From Enoplolaimus lenunculus (taxonomy: Eukaryota > Nematoda > Enoplea > Enoplida > Thoracostomopsidae): a stretch of 64,000 nt of DNA. The stretch spans positions 1-64,000 of the forward strand of contig JASANG010000633.1 of the NCBI GenBank assembly GCA_030248215.1. Direction: 5' to 3'. Made by a program: the position numbers and the translations under genes. Below are positions 11,280-23,580 of the stretch, piece by piece; the stretch's first letter is position 1, and each line of letters begins with the position of its first letter. The notes under the pieces were generated by a model. It was not told where the DNA came from, made no database searches, and was given only the letters and a program-made list of their open reading frames with translations.

Positions 11280-13165
11280 GGTCTTTGCGTCAAATTCAAA
11301 AAATTTGATATTCTGATGTATTAAAAGTCACCAAAACCTGAACGCCCCTTTAAGTAACATGGACCCTACATATTGTCTGCGACTGTTATGATGTTTCCAA
11401 GTATCTTCATACCTGAGGTATGTAACTATTGTTCGAAAATCATACATATACCTACTAGAATTTGAAAATTGATTTCTTTTTGGGTAGAATTTTCAGTCCT
11501 CAGGGAATGTTTCCGTCGGAAATGGAAACGTAAGAGCGAGCTAACTCAGCGTTCTAAATCATTGACTATTTTGTTTTCTCTTCTGCGCGTAAACATTGTC
11601 CTACACAAAATATGTTGTAACATTTGTCAGAATTTTAGAATATTATGTGATATTCGCAAGCCAGGGTACAACCGGAGGTCTGCCTACGGCTCCGGCGGAT
11701 AATCGACCTCCGGCTCCGGCAGATTTTTTGCCGCAGATTCCGACAATTTCGGTAGTGAAATTCAGCGTAGTAATTTTGGCACAATTTTGAGGAAAAAATT
11801 GCCGTGAATACGGAAACAATTAGCGTTGAAACGAAACGTTTTAAAAACGCCAAAAACATTCAGTGTCTCGTCCACTGAAGCTTTTTGACTTCAGTGCGCT
11901 GCACACTGAAGATTTTTGGCCTCAGTGTCCTACACACTGAAGGTTTTTGTATTCAGTATGCTGCACGCTGCAGCCAAAAAAGCTTCAGTATGCAGCACTA
12001 AATAATTTTTTTGCTTCAGTGTGCTTATACTGAAGCTTTTTTGGCTTCAGGGTTCATCACACTACCCCCTCAAAAGTCACCTAGTGTCGCATGACATTGT
12101 GTATAATTTGCGTAGGTCTAAGCCTGAAGCTAAGCCTGTGTCTAAACCTAAGCGTAATGGCACAAGCTTACTCCCAAGGCATAAGTTTAAATGCAAGCCT
12201 AGATTCTAAACCAATTGTCAGCCTAAAAGCCAAAGTCTAAACGTAATCCTAACTTACGCAATCTAAGTCTAGGTTCGAACATGTCCGTGCTGTTCCAAAT
12301 AACCCAGCAACATGGGATTGAAGCTGTCTCGTCTGGCCCAGCGAAAACATAGGCTCAAAGCTGTCCTGGCTGTTTTGACCTGTAGCAACAATATTGGTTC
12401 GAAGATGTCCGACTGTCGAATATAAATTTTTGGTGCAGGAGCGTATCTTTGCAGTCCGGGCCAATTTCTGCTCAGCGGATAACCAGCACGCCCCTACATA
12501 CAAAATAAATTGCCTTAAAATTTCAAGACTTTATAAAACTTTGCAGGTTTCGCGTTTTAGTCTCAAACATTGGTGTCTCAATTTCATAGTTGGACGATGC
12601 AAACTTGCGACGAGCCTGACATAGTTTATGACTTGCACAGGTGGGTACCAACTTAAAACAAATCCTGAAGTTGTGCCCTTTTTCATACGACAGAAAATTG
12701 GGCCGAAAATTGTATATAATTTCACAGCGAAATGTTTTGTTTCGAAATTTGAAATTCATAATCAATAAAAGTTTCGGCCAATGTTTCATTGATCTAAATC
12801 TTAAATCATTCAGTCTACAAGCTTTTACGCGTCGTTGAGTTTGTTTGATATTGATGCCGCAAACATTACAGATTTATGAACATATAGCATTTCACAATTG
12901 CGAGCAATTTTGTGAAACAAAACAGTTTTAGCTTTGAGAGTCAAAAGAATTTCCGATTGCTGGTTGCAAACAGGATATAAACTTAATATATTCAACCGTT
13001 TCACAGCAAAAGTACATCCATAGTTGTTTGTATAACCTTTAAGTCATTTTGTAAGCGAGTGTGAGAGGGAAATTCCTCCTGGATCCAGACGTTATTTTAT
13101 AGCCTGTAAAAGTGCTTTTTTCTCTTAATAGTAGGATATAGAATATATATCTCCACTGCACTTCG

Positions 13166-13344
13166 GGCCCATGTTACTTTAAGAAGCGTCCAGGTTTCTG
13201 GTGCGTCCATAAAACAGTAGATTTAGATTCTAGATTACATTTTTTTGCTTAGGCTAAGGCTTAGGCATAGGCTTCGGAACACATTTTGTAACGCTTAGGC
13301 TTAGGAATACGCTTAATCTACAGTTACGCACCTTAACATTGGCC
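13166..13344. mobile_element. GGCCCATG-ended element with TTAGGC repeats, subfamily 2
   Basis: The ends are GGCCCATGTTACTTTAAG and a diverged complement finishing in ACATTGGCC. TTAGGC-like words fill the middle. Flanking 8-bp direct repeats are GCACTTCG and GCATTTCG (7 of 8). The closest relative is 42693-42887, which shares the internal TAGATTCTAGATTACAT. Confidence 0.85.
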
Positions 13345-16300
13345 GCATTTCGTGTATACAGCCTTGCTACGTGGCACATGATGGGACCACGTTTATGCGT
13401 ATATGCAGGGATCTGGTTCATTGCTGATATCCATATCAATTTGGCGTTTACCGCCTAGCATACCGAGTCTCCGAGCTCAATTTGTTTATTCTACAACAAA
13501 CCCTATGTTTCTGTATACTCTATTTGATTGTTTGCTTTTGTAAATTATTTTGTTGTTGCCCTGAAATGGTGAACAAGCAGGGCAGGCCACCGGGATAAAG
13601 AAAGGGTTAAAGGTAATTTATTTTGTGTTGTCTGTTTTTGTTGACGATGTATGACGTTTTATTTTACCGATATGTTTTTGTGTTTTATAGTGATTTTAGG
13701 CGACGTATTCGCTGACAGCTAATCTCGGGTACTTTTGGACTGTATTCCTGGATACAAGGGCCGGATTAAAGTTGGTGGGAGACCCGGGGTCCATACGAGT
13801 AGCAGCTCTTAACCATCGTTATTTTATATACCAGAGTTATATTAAAAATGACACATCTTAATGAAATAAATTGTACCAGAAACGCGAAACAAAATTTACA
13901 GCGCAGGAACCTTTCTAGACTTGGAATTACAGAAGACAAAATTTACAGCGCAGGAACTTTTCTAGACTTGGAATTACAGAAGAAATTTATGTTTTGGTCG
14001 AAGTCTAATTCACGCAAAATTACAAGTCTATCTTGATATTTGGATATTCGCTATCGATTCTCAATTTATTTAAGTTTTGATAAAGAACACTCGTCAATGC
14101 AGTTGGAAACTGTAAGGATGCGTCTGGCGTGTACACACTCTTCTCTTAGATTCGGACCACTCGTGTGAGGGGTAAGCCTACCCCGTAAGATCATGGTTTT
14201 ACTGAGGAGCAGTGATGCGTAAGGATATAAGTCTTGTAGCCCCGAAATATGAGGCAGTGTAGTCCATTCGTATTCCAGTACAATTTATTAAAGTGGTGTG
14301 CAAGCCCAAGTAGCCAGTTCAACATACGATGTGGTTAAATTTATTAAGGATACGTATCCAAGCGTATACATGACTTCCTGGCAAGGTTGAAAGTTGTCTA
14401 GGGAAACCAATTTTTTTCCGACTGGCCCACTCGGGATACGGACGCGGTGCAGGGGCGAAGGCTAATCTGATTGGTTTTAGAACTGCCTTAAAACACGGTA
14501 AAGTACTTAAATTTACAATATTTGTTGCGCAAGGCGTTTACGCTGTTGCGTTATATCTTAAGTAATTTAGGTTTAACTGCATTGTCGTTGTAGTAAGGCT
14601 ATTCCTTCCATCCTCACACCGCATGCAGTCATATAACAGGATAAACCTTAAACCTACTTGCGGAGGGCTATGCGTGACCTTCGAGGAGAATGTTGATGAA
14701 CTCTCTACAAACTTTACCAGATTTACGAGATATTCAACCTAAATCTTACTCAAGGCCTGAGATAGCAACAATTCCACTTTCGTTTTCTGGATTTAGACAC
14801 CAAATAAACCAAACGCATCTGAAAAAATGTGGTTTCTGTTTCTCCACAACTTTTGAGTAGGGCCGGTTTCCGGCTCCAACTGTTTTTTAATATATTTAAG
14901 TCGTTTTTCTGCGTTTCGGCTATAAATGTAGAATAAGTGTGATTTTTTGTCAAAAAATATTATTACCACAGATGGCTAAAATACATCAACGGAAAAAGTT
15001 TATCTGCCTTTTATGGCAAACTTCAATGAGTCATTTTATTTGCGTGTTTTTGTATATAACCGCAGGTACATTGCTTTATTTCTATATATCGGTTTGCCGT
15101 CAGGTACAGCAATGAGTTTACGGGTGTCAAATTCGCACCCGTAGCCTGGAAGGGGCCAGCGCGGCTCAGAACACCCCACCACCGCTCGGAAGAACTTTGA
15201 GAAATATGGCCCCACTAGAAAATTTCAACCTAGCTTGACATGTCATCAGTCCCACTAGCTATAGGTGAGCTGGCTATGGGACTGGTCAAGTTTTAGATTG
15301 GCAATCCGGATTTGTTAAGAGAAGGGGATAATCAAAGTTTCCTGAGACAGAATACGTTAAAACTGTTATAACAAATTCTACCTTTTGAAAGCGAAAAAAT
15401 CTGCAGGGGGAGCAGCGGTTCGGCTAACCTCTCGCCCCCTAATTGTTTCGCAACGATACGGCTGTGAACACAATTGCTCATCTTTCACTTTGAGTAAATG
15501 TTGTCGATTTTTCAAAATCCAAGTTTTTCATTATCAAGGCAACACATAAACCAGGGGGCCAATGTTACTTTTACGGCCGTAACAGTAGATTAAACGTATT
15601 CCTATTAAACCTAAGCCTAAGACTGAGTCTAAGCAAAAAATGGGCCAACCAGGGTATAAAATTTCACAACCTCCAGCAAAAATACTACTGGAGCCAAAGC
15701 TCATTTTTTTCTGAAATTCGAATAGAACTGTAGCCTGGTGGATCCCTACAACTGTCAATCGAATGCTTCTTGTTGTGTGGCAGTGACGTCATTTCGTTGC
15801 TAATGAAGCTCAGAAATTGTGGGATTTAATCACACATCAGCCACCTGAGAGTTCTGTATTTGTGGGATATTCCAAAGGTTTTTGCTGGAGTACGTCAATA
15901 AATACTAAGATTTATTGCAATTGCTTTTCTGGTATAAGAAGAGCGCATAGTTTATGCTTCCCCCAAGTCTTACTATGACGCAAGACTGGCGAAACTGTTT
16001 ACACCCTGATCCACAACCAACCCAGCATGATGTCAACAATCTGGCCGATGCGTGCGATTAAAAAGCAGATATATTTATACAGGGTGTGCGCAGCAGTCTG
16101 TAATGTTTTAGGCCTGGTTTGCTTCAATTATTACTGAACATTCTGCAAGTAGCCAAACTAAATTATTGAGCGAAGCGCCACTCTGAGCAAAGCTCAGAGT
16201 TTCGTGCAGCGTTTTATGTCTTGTACTCTTTGGTCGAAAGGTGGATGACCGTCCGTCCGTCGAGCTGTTCGTCCGAAAAGAATCTCACGAACAACTGAAC

Positions 16301-17235
16301 CGATTTTGATAAACTTTTTGTTGTTTGAAAGCCAATTATCCTGGCGTGTTAACCTCGCATTGGGTTTTAAATTTTAAGCCGTTTAATTTCAGTACTAAAG
16401 GGTTTTTGGGTATGAGTAATTTGAACAAATTGTTTATAAACCTCCATAACCGATAATTGAATAGTTAGCTGATAGCTAATTTGTATATTTTTGTGGTGCG
16501 AGGAATCTGAAGAAAATGTTTAAACTTCCAAAACCGATAAATTAATAGTTAGCTAGTAACTAACTGACATATTAGCTTAATTGCTTAAGTGTTTTCGAGC
16601 TTCGCTCAATACATGTAGCCGCACTACGAATGGTAATTAGTTGAAATAGTTTGCTCTCTCATAGACCACGTTAACCTTATACTTCAAGTAACATTTTGTT
16701 ATTAAGTAGCAAGCTCGAGATACGTAACGCACCATAGACGCCGCTATGGGAGATCGAACAAGGTATCCGAACCTCCAACTTTATCCAACTATTAACGTTC
16801 TCAAGACTGCCTTGTGGTATTCCAAAACAATATGCACCTCATGCTTACAAGTAGGACAATATAGCTATTAAAGTTGAACCACAACCATATTTTGCCATTA
16901 TAAAGTTTAGTTCTTTGGAGACCTACAAGTTCGTAGCCCCCAAATGTTTCTATAAAGAGGTTTCGCTAGAACAATCCATCACTTGAAACTTTTTCGTTTG
17001 TGTTTGTGGTAGAAGTTGAAGGTATAGAAATGCTGAGTCAGAAACTAAAATGTTAGCTAAGTAATATTAGTCATGTTGGACAAACCAAATGTTTGGTTAG
17101 TATTTTCTAGGTTAAAGTTACTTTAGTTGCTATTGCCTACTGTTGGAGTTAAAGGTACCTACTACGGATAAGCAGCCTGCGCGGGATAGCATTGGTTTAG
17201 AGAATTATCAGGACTACCAAGTGTATAAAATTTCG
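13345..17235. other. Gene-poor stretch, 13.3-17.2 kb
   Basis: No exon was supported. It holds a direct duplication of about 47 bp around 13890-13985, a partial GGCCCATG-family fragment with CCTAAGCC words (15559-15645) and a copy of the TTAGCTAACTA composite repeat (16160-16630). Open frames are short and show no recognisable domain. Confidence 0.6.
16160..16630. repeat. Third copy of the TTAGCTAACTA / ACCGATTTTGATAAAC repeat
   Basis: It carries GTCCGTCCGTC followed by AACCGATTTTGATAAAC, GAAAGCCAATTAT and TTAACCTCGCATTGGG, the same order as at 7035-7175 in the palindrome. Internal TTAGCT blocks and a terminal TTCGCTCAAT also match. It shows that this repeat exists outside the palindrome. Confidence 0.7.
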
Positions 17236-17389
17236 GGATCATGTATACAACAGGACCGGATCGTTTTCCGGAGTGGCTATAATAGAGTCAGTTTAAGCTT
17301 TAGACTAATTTTTTGCTTAGGCTTAGGCTAAGGCTTAGGCTTAGAAATATGCTTATACTACTGCTCCGGCCCTGTTCTATACATGGGCC
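17236..17389 (+). mobile_element. GGCCCATG-ended element with TTAGGC repeats, 8-bp flanking repeat
   Basis: The left end (GGATCATGTATACAACAGG) and right end (CCTGTTCTATACATGGGCC) are inverted repeats. The middle contains GGCTATAATAGAGTCAG, a TTAAGCTTTAGAC box and several TTAGGC units. AAATTTCG flanks both sides perfectly. Confidence 0.9.
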
Positions 17390-17965
17390 AAATTTCGTAT
17401 TAAACTTGCACAAAAGTGCAGGATATACGTGCAACCGCTTTGAAAGCTTATGACGTGGGATATATAATTATAAGTATTTTCACATTATGGATTTGGTACA
17501 TATATATAATAAACGCAGGCAATTGAAGTATTTATATATGCAGCGGATATCGCAATTTCTCTTTGGGTGATCTGAACCTGAATGTATACAATCGAAAGAT
17601 TTTAGCAATTAAAATAGGTGTGTTTTAAATAATATTGCATCATTCGTTTGAAATCCCTGGACGCAGCATGTGACAAAGCTTTCACAAAAAAATTTTAACC
17701 ACTGAACATATTGTGGTTGCCGTTCCTGCCCCGCTGTGCTTTGTATTCGAATTTATGCAATTTTGATTGCAAAAATGAAACGTCCTATAAATATTCTGCC
17801 GAAGTGTATTTACGTAACATATGATTACAGCTGTACTATTTGTTTGCGCATAACAGAAATTGTTACGTTAAAACTCTTGTATTGCTGAAGTGCGTGATTT
17901 TATAAGTTCATAAAGGTATTATAGTTACTAAAACTTTTCTTCAATTTTGGGCCAGTTTAAGAGCG

Positions 17966-18410
17966 GCGCTATACTTCCGATGACGTCCGGTGTCGTCCGT
18001 CAGCCGCACGGCGCCGTCCGTCGCCCGTACGGCGCTGTCCGTCACTCGTACGGCGCTGTCCGTCACTCGTACGGCGCTGCCCGTCACTCGTACGGCGCTG
18101 CCCGTCACTCGTACGGCGCCATCCGTCACCCGTACGGCGCTATCCGTCACCCGTCCGGCGCTGTCTGTCACCGTCCGGTATCGCACGCAAAATAACTCAC
18201 GTACGATAACGTATAGTGACGAACGGTGGCGGACGGCGCCGTACGGTGACCCGACGGCACCGGACATCAAGTATTGCGCAAGCCTAATAGTGGCGCTATA
18301 CTTCTGATGACGTACGGTGCCGTCCGTCACCGTCCGTCGCTATACGGTATGGTACACAGAGTACGATACCGCACGGGGACGGACGGCGCCGTACGATAAG
18401 TACATATAGC
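17966..18410. mobile_element. Element with GCGCTATA ends and a 21-bp minisatellite
   Basis: The ends read GCGCTATACTT and (complement) GCTATATG. Inside, a GC-rich 21-bp unit with CGTACGGCGC and CCGTCACTC repeats about eight times. A second internal start (GGCGCTATACTTCTGATG, near 18291) suggests a nested or duplicated copy. A related element is at 46151-46388 in an intron of the chitin-binding gene. The 21-bp period keeps all reading frames open, so the long open frames here are probably not genes. Confidence 0.75.
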
Positions 18411-20424
18411 TCAACCATTAGGCGCAGAAAAGCCGATTTGAAACAGCACATTTTTTAAAACTGTTGCACCCAATTTTGGCTATAAATATTGGGTGCCGCA
18501 AGTAATTGTGTGGGGTCAATCGCAACAATCCCAGTCTTAGCCGCATATTTCCTAAATCGAACACGCTCGCTTACGAATTTGCTTAAGTTCACAGTTAAGC
18601 ATAAGCTTATTGCTTTGGTCTGAACATTAGGATTAGGTTGATATTAGCGAAATAATATGCGGCAGACATATTTTTGCCTTCTAGTAAAATAAACCAGTAC
18701 CCCAGCTTGGAGGAAGTAAAATAAGTATTTCAAGCTTCCCGACATTCAGCTGAAACTTCAAGCTGAAAGTTTCAGCAATGAAGTTTCAAAGCTTTTCCAT
18801 AACCAACCTGCTTCAAAACACCGTCTGCCCCGTTGTTTGACGTCTGCAATCATCTGCTCGCATTTTCAGTATAAAAACAACTATTTTAATGTTGCGTGTA
18901 TTAAAAATTATTTTTCAGCCACCTTTTGCATTTTACGACCGTACAGAGAGATGAAGCGGAGATGTATTGAAAGTTTAAATTTACTATTAACATTTTTAGA
19001 CGCAACACAGATTTAGTTTTACGAACGCTGTTTATCTATCGATGAAGAAGTATTAAACAGCGTTTTGTGAATTATTTCCATGATTGAGTCATATCAATTT
19101 TTGCTGCGGTTTTGTGGATTTTTCTCATGCATGGTTGGGGTTAGCGCCTAGCAAATGTACCCAATGGGAATACGTTCCATTTTAGGGCCCAAAAATTGAA
19201 ACTTGGCAATGAGATTGAAACTCGTTTGGTTTCTAGCTCGCGAGGTTTACGTAATTATTTTCAACTGTAGTTGTAAACTGTTGATTGCCTAAAGATAAAT
19301 TTAACTTTGTCTCTCAACTGTACTCACTCCGAATCATGATATTTTGAGCTGAAAGTTTATACAAAAACAGTTCAAAAATGCCCTTCGGGGAGGCCCTAGC
19401 ATTGCTAAAACGGTTCTGAGCACATCCGGCTATATCATTGCGATGTCACGGTCGTTTTTTGATTTTATAAAGTTAAAATGATTAGAATATCTTATAAGCA
19501 TTTCAGTTAGAACAGTGAAAGGTAAAGTTCGCAAGCGAAACGAGTGGGCGGCCAGATCACAGGCCGGTCGCGTTTAATTGCAAAAATATTGAAGGAGTTA
19601 AATAAATAACATTTTCGGACCAATAACCTATTTTAAGTATTTGTTCAATCCGTATTGGGGATTTCATTAAAGTCCAGAAATGTGGACTATGAGTTATCGG
19701 TCGTATGAGCACTAAACTGTATGCAAGCTCGTGGGCGCGAAGTGAAACGCAACAATTTCTATTAAATAAAAGTGCACCAGATGTTGCTGTTTTTAGGCAT
19801 ATATATTTCGTTTTCAAATAGCAAATGTTAAAATAAATTTTCGGTAACAAGTGTTTTTTATTCTCCGGCTCCGGTTCCGGTATTTTTTACCTTTCCGGTT
19901 CCGGTATTTTATAATTTCGGTTGCACTCTGCATAACAAGTAAAATTCTTAAACGTGAACCTGCGAAAACATTGCGAGCAAATCGAGCGAGAAGCCAGCAT
20001 TGCAGATACAATTTTAGCATTAAATCCCAAGACGAAGGGAGGTCAAATCACTGTTCGGAAGCTGTTCCGTATAAGGAACGAGCGAAGACGTCGATATCCT
20101 TTTCAAGTTCAAATACTACAGTTATTATTGCACATATAAGTAAAAACATATGAAACTTGCAATTTTGCAATTATATAGTGAACATGTTTGAGGTGATAGT
20201 TTCATAAATCTTGCAAAAATCATATAGTAGGACACGGTTATATTATATTCTTCAATAAAATTACTTAGTTGATTATTTGAGTTTTCGAATGTTTTTAAAA
20301 TACGAGAGTTTGTCAGCAAAGTTAGAAGGCAAGGTTCAAAGTGTTATGGGAAGCTGTTTCGGTTTAGTGCCGTATTGTGTTGCTTTATGTCTGTAGAGTG
20401 CAATAAGGGGCGTATAGAAGTGGG
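18411..20424. other. Gene-poor stretch, 18.4-20.4 kb
   Basis: No supported exon. A CCGGTTCCGG-rich segment (19862-19930) resembles the dispersed CCGGAG repeat. Other open frames are short and featureless. Confidence 0.55.
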
Positions 20425-20575
20425 GACCCATGTATAGAATAGGGCCGGATCGTTTTCTGGACGGGCTATAATAGAGTCGCTTTAGACTAATTTTTTTGTT
20501 TATGCTTAGGCTTAGGCTTAGGCTTAGGCTTAGGAATATGCTCATACTACTGTCGGCCCTGTTGTATACATGGCC
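20425..20575 (+). mobile_element. GGCCCATG-ended element with TTAGGC repeats, 8-bp flanking repeat
   Basis: Ends are GACCCATGTATAGAATAGGG and CCCTGTTGTATACATGGCC. Four consecutive TTAGGC units sit near the right end. The direct repeat GAAGTGGG flanks both sides perfectly. Confidence 0.9.
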
Positions 20576-21578
20576 GAAGTGGGGATAGGTGATATATCCC
20601 GTTCAACCCTCCCTCCCCCGAAATTTTTGGAAAGACTCGAAAAACCTACTTTTATACGCCGTAAAAAATTTGCACGGAATAAAAATTTTCCAGCTCGCTA
20701 AGTTTGGCTTAGATACATAGCCTCGCTCACTGAAAATTTTTAGCCGAGGTTATCTCCTGCTGAAATAATAAACTGGCCACACCCCTGCGTGCCACATTTA
20801 TTAAAAAATTCATTAATAAATAACACCTTTATACAGCCTTTTCTGTTAGCTGGCGTTTTCGTCGTCTTATAGATATGTTTTCTAGAGTTTTTAAACTCAA
20901 AAATTCTGTTATATAACTTAAACAACAAGCGTTCCACACGTTTCAAGTGTTGTCAACTGTTATAGTTTTATATTTCTGACTTGTTTCAAACGCACTCAAA
21001 CAGTCTGGTTATCAAAATTTGAGACCTAAGTACGTACAGCGCTATAGCTATGATACCACGTACTCGACAGGATGAAACTGGAAGTGAAAAAAATCCACAT
21101 CCGAAGGTCAATAAATGCTTGCAGGAGATGGAGGTGATGCAAAATGAGGTCATATAAATAATGTTGAATGTGCAAAATTTTAGCAATAGTTTGCAAATCA
21201 TTGTTAAAAATTAGTTCGTGCGTTTTCTCTTTAAGAATTATGTACAATTAAACTCTTCAAAATGGCCAAACTGTTAGTAATCAACTCACTGAAGGACACA
21301 AGGTTTTATAAAAATACGAAAAATTTCATTTACGAAATTGCCGGAACCTCCTGCGGAAATTCAACTGGAAGCCAAGATCGAGATTGATTTTTTGCCGAAA
21401 CCGAACGCAGACTTCCGGTTGTACCCAGGTATTAGAGTATAGGAACAAATTTGACACTCTTGCGTCTAAAAAGGCTGCATTTCAGAGGCTAAAAATTTGC
21501 GTAATTGCACGATCCACAACAGGCCAAAACCGGGAAAGACCAGGCAAAGCTTTAGTTTTCGCAAAGCCAAAGATCACT

Positions 21579-22223
21579 CTAATATCTTGTCATCTCATTT
21601 ATAATGTTGGGCTGTTTATAGAAATAAATGTGATCTTGACTTGCTAATGTACTGAATACAGATAGGCTCCGCGTTTGCCGTCGTTCACGCTCGAAAATCA
21701 CCAAAGTAAAAACCTTCCCAGTCACAGCAACATTTTCGTACGTTGTACAGCCATTATGATTTGCGAATATGACATTTTGCTGTTTTAGTGTCGAATCCCT
21801 TGAGTACGTTATCGCACATCTATATGCTAATGCTGGAACGCCCCACATACGTATTTTGAGTAAGTTTACAGCATAATTTGTTTGCAATAGTTTCGTAGCG
21901 CATAGACGTGATTGTTCTATATTTAGGAAATTTGCATATAGTGTTTTTTGTATTCGCTCAGGCTTTCGCGCTTTGAGCAAACCTGAACGACTGATTAATA
22001 ATATTTGAAAGAAATCACTATTATTTTTTCCATAAGTTTTCACAGTGAAAGGCGGTGGGCAGATTTCATATGAGCTCCTTAACCGTATTATTTCTGAAAA
22101 TTTGCTGGGACATTGTTTTGTACTCAAAATGTACCCAGTTGCACACTGTTGTATTAATCGTCCACTCTTGGTAACAATGACCTGACCATGCAACAGATTA
22201 AATTTAAACTGAGGGTCGAACAA
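21579..22223 (-). CDS. Unidentified 214-codon open frame
   Basis: This is the longest open frame in the gene-poor left half. It starts MFDPQFKFNLL and shows no domain, repeat or signal peptide that I recognise. Near 22103-22150 it overlaps a fragment of the GTGCAACTGGG repeat family, which argues against a conserved gene. No splice partners were found. It may be chance or a relic of a transposon gene. Confidence 0.2.
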   Translation of the reverse strand: MFDPQFKFNLLHGQVIVTKSGRLIQQCATGYILSTKQCPSKFSEIIRLRSSYEICPPPFTVKTYGKNNSDFFQILLISRSGLLKARKPERIQKTLYANFLNIEQSRLCATKLLQTNYAVNLLKIRMWGVPALAYRCAITYSRDSTLKQQNVIFANHNGCTTYENVAVTGKVFTLVIFERERRQTRSLSVFSTLASQDHIYFYKQPNIINEMTRY

Positions 22224-23320
22224 GTTTTACGATGACACGTAACAATAAGCGAATCCGAACTGGATATCATACAGCCCATTTCACCAAGCAGAGCACGGGC
22301 CACATTTGGTTCGTCACGTCTCCCGTACCCCGGTACAGACGTTCATGGCGGATGTCTGCTGGAAAATTATCCAGTTGACACAACGCGAACAAAGCACTGT
22401 GAGAACCGGAAGTAACCTATTGTTGGTATTTTCATCGAAACCAGACACAATTTTAAACATAACAACGTGGCGGTATATTAATATTGCTTTACTTTTGCAG
22501 TATAGTAATACCTATTTCCATCAGTGGCGCAACCAGGAATTTCAGAAAAGAGGCGGCGACAATTGCGGACCCAAGATTTTACGGGGGTGGGGAGAATTTA
22601 CAGGGTCGACTGGACAGCTTGCAAAGTGATCGGAAGATATATAGCGAAGGCAACTTCGCGAGTGGAGAAGCCAGCCACATTTTTTAATTTCGGAATACTA
22701 AACTTTGGTTTCAAATGGTTTCATTTACGAGCCACATTTGTTGAACTTACAAAAGGTCTTTCTTGAGAAGCAAGATAGATGCCCAAAGTTTGCGACCGAA
22801 AAGACAGTATCTTTTCTTGAACTACATCCTAATACAAAGTATAAGATTGGCGTGAGTATGGAGAACTGGATTGATTGTCAGGTTCTCCGAGCGATATTCT
22901 CAATATTTTAAACAGTACCGAAGGCGAATTTTAGGCGTACCAATGCCATACGATTAAACGAATACAACAGAGTATCGCCAATTTTTTGGATGACGGCCCT
23001 GCCTGACAGAGGCGGGTGACCCCCGCCCGGACCTTCTAGTTGCGCTTGTGATTCCCACGGGACGCATCAGTAGTGTGACATGTATACCACTTAACCCACC
23101 TAAGGTTATGTCACAGCGCAAAGTTGCAACGTTTGTTTGAAAATCGAAGATGACCACTGAGCGGGGGTAAGAGGATAGCCGTTTCCGTTTATCGTTTTTC
23201 CGGATTCAGTTTCCGATATTTGAACAGTACATGTTTTCGGTTCTGTTAATTTTACTATTAGTTTGCACTACACTATACAGCAAGCCATAAGAATGGATGA
23301 TGCATACTTCAACAAGAATA

Positions 23321-23580
23321 TGCAACTGGGTACATTCTGTGTATAAAACAATGTACCCGGCACGCGCTGCGTTTTTTGCATACCCCCGTTTTATTTAGAG
23401 TGGAGTACAACCTGTGCGAACCATGACACTTTATGGATCCGGCAACAAAAATAATCCGAGTATAGCTTAATATAGGGTTATTGCATGTGACAACGATCCC
23501 CCTCTACACAAACGAGGGTCGGCCAAAAACGCAACGCCCGGTGGTACATTTTGTACCATGCGGATGCCAAACAGTTGCAC
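23321..23580. mobile_element. MITE with TGCAACTGGGTACATTCTG inverted repeats
   Basis: The left end reads TGCAACTGGGTACATTCTG and continues to CGGCACGCGCTGCG; the right end is an imperfect complement (CGCAACGCCCGG ... CAGTTGCA). Relatives lie at 51099-51380 and 59658-59956, both in introns, plus a fragment near 22103-22150. Confidence 0.75.

Larger units (their letters stand above)
24..12651. repeat. Giant imperfect palindrome (arms 24-6110 and 6526-12651)
   Basis: The left arm read forward matches the right arm read on the opposite strand. Paired positions sum to 12675 in the outer part and 12636 in the inner part; the step falls mainly at a minisatellite that is 37 bp longer in the right arm. 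The outer match starts within three bases of GGTACC and the inner match ends at GTGAAC/GTTCAC. The spacer 6111-6525 is unique. Short elements nested in one arm occur at mirror positions in the other, so the inversion followed their insertion or the arms are kept alike by gene conversion. The arms are not identical: substitutions and indels cluster at some places, while long stretches between 3130 and 4270 look identical. The external border on the left is only 23 bases from the window start, so flanking duplications cannot be judged. Confidence 0.95.

Noticed and set aside
24-12651. Palindrome arms as long terminal repeats of an LTR element
   Set aside because: The arms are inverted, not direct, and no reverse transcriptase, integrase or capsid-like frame was seen.
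17941-18330. 129-codon open frame of RVTDSAV repeats, with others on the opposite strand
   Set aside because: Explained by the 21-bp minisatellite; several frames on both strands are open at once.
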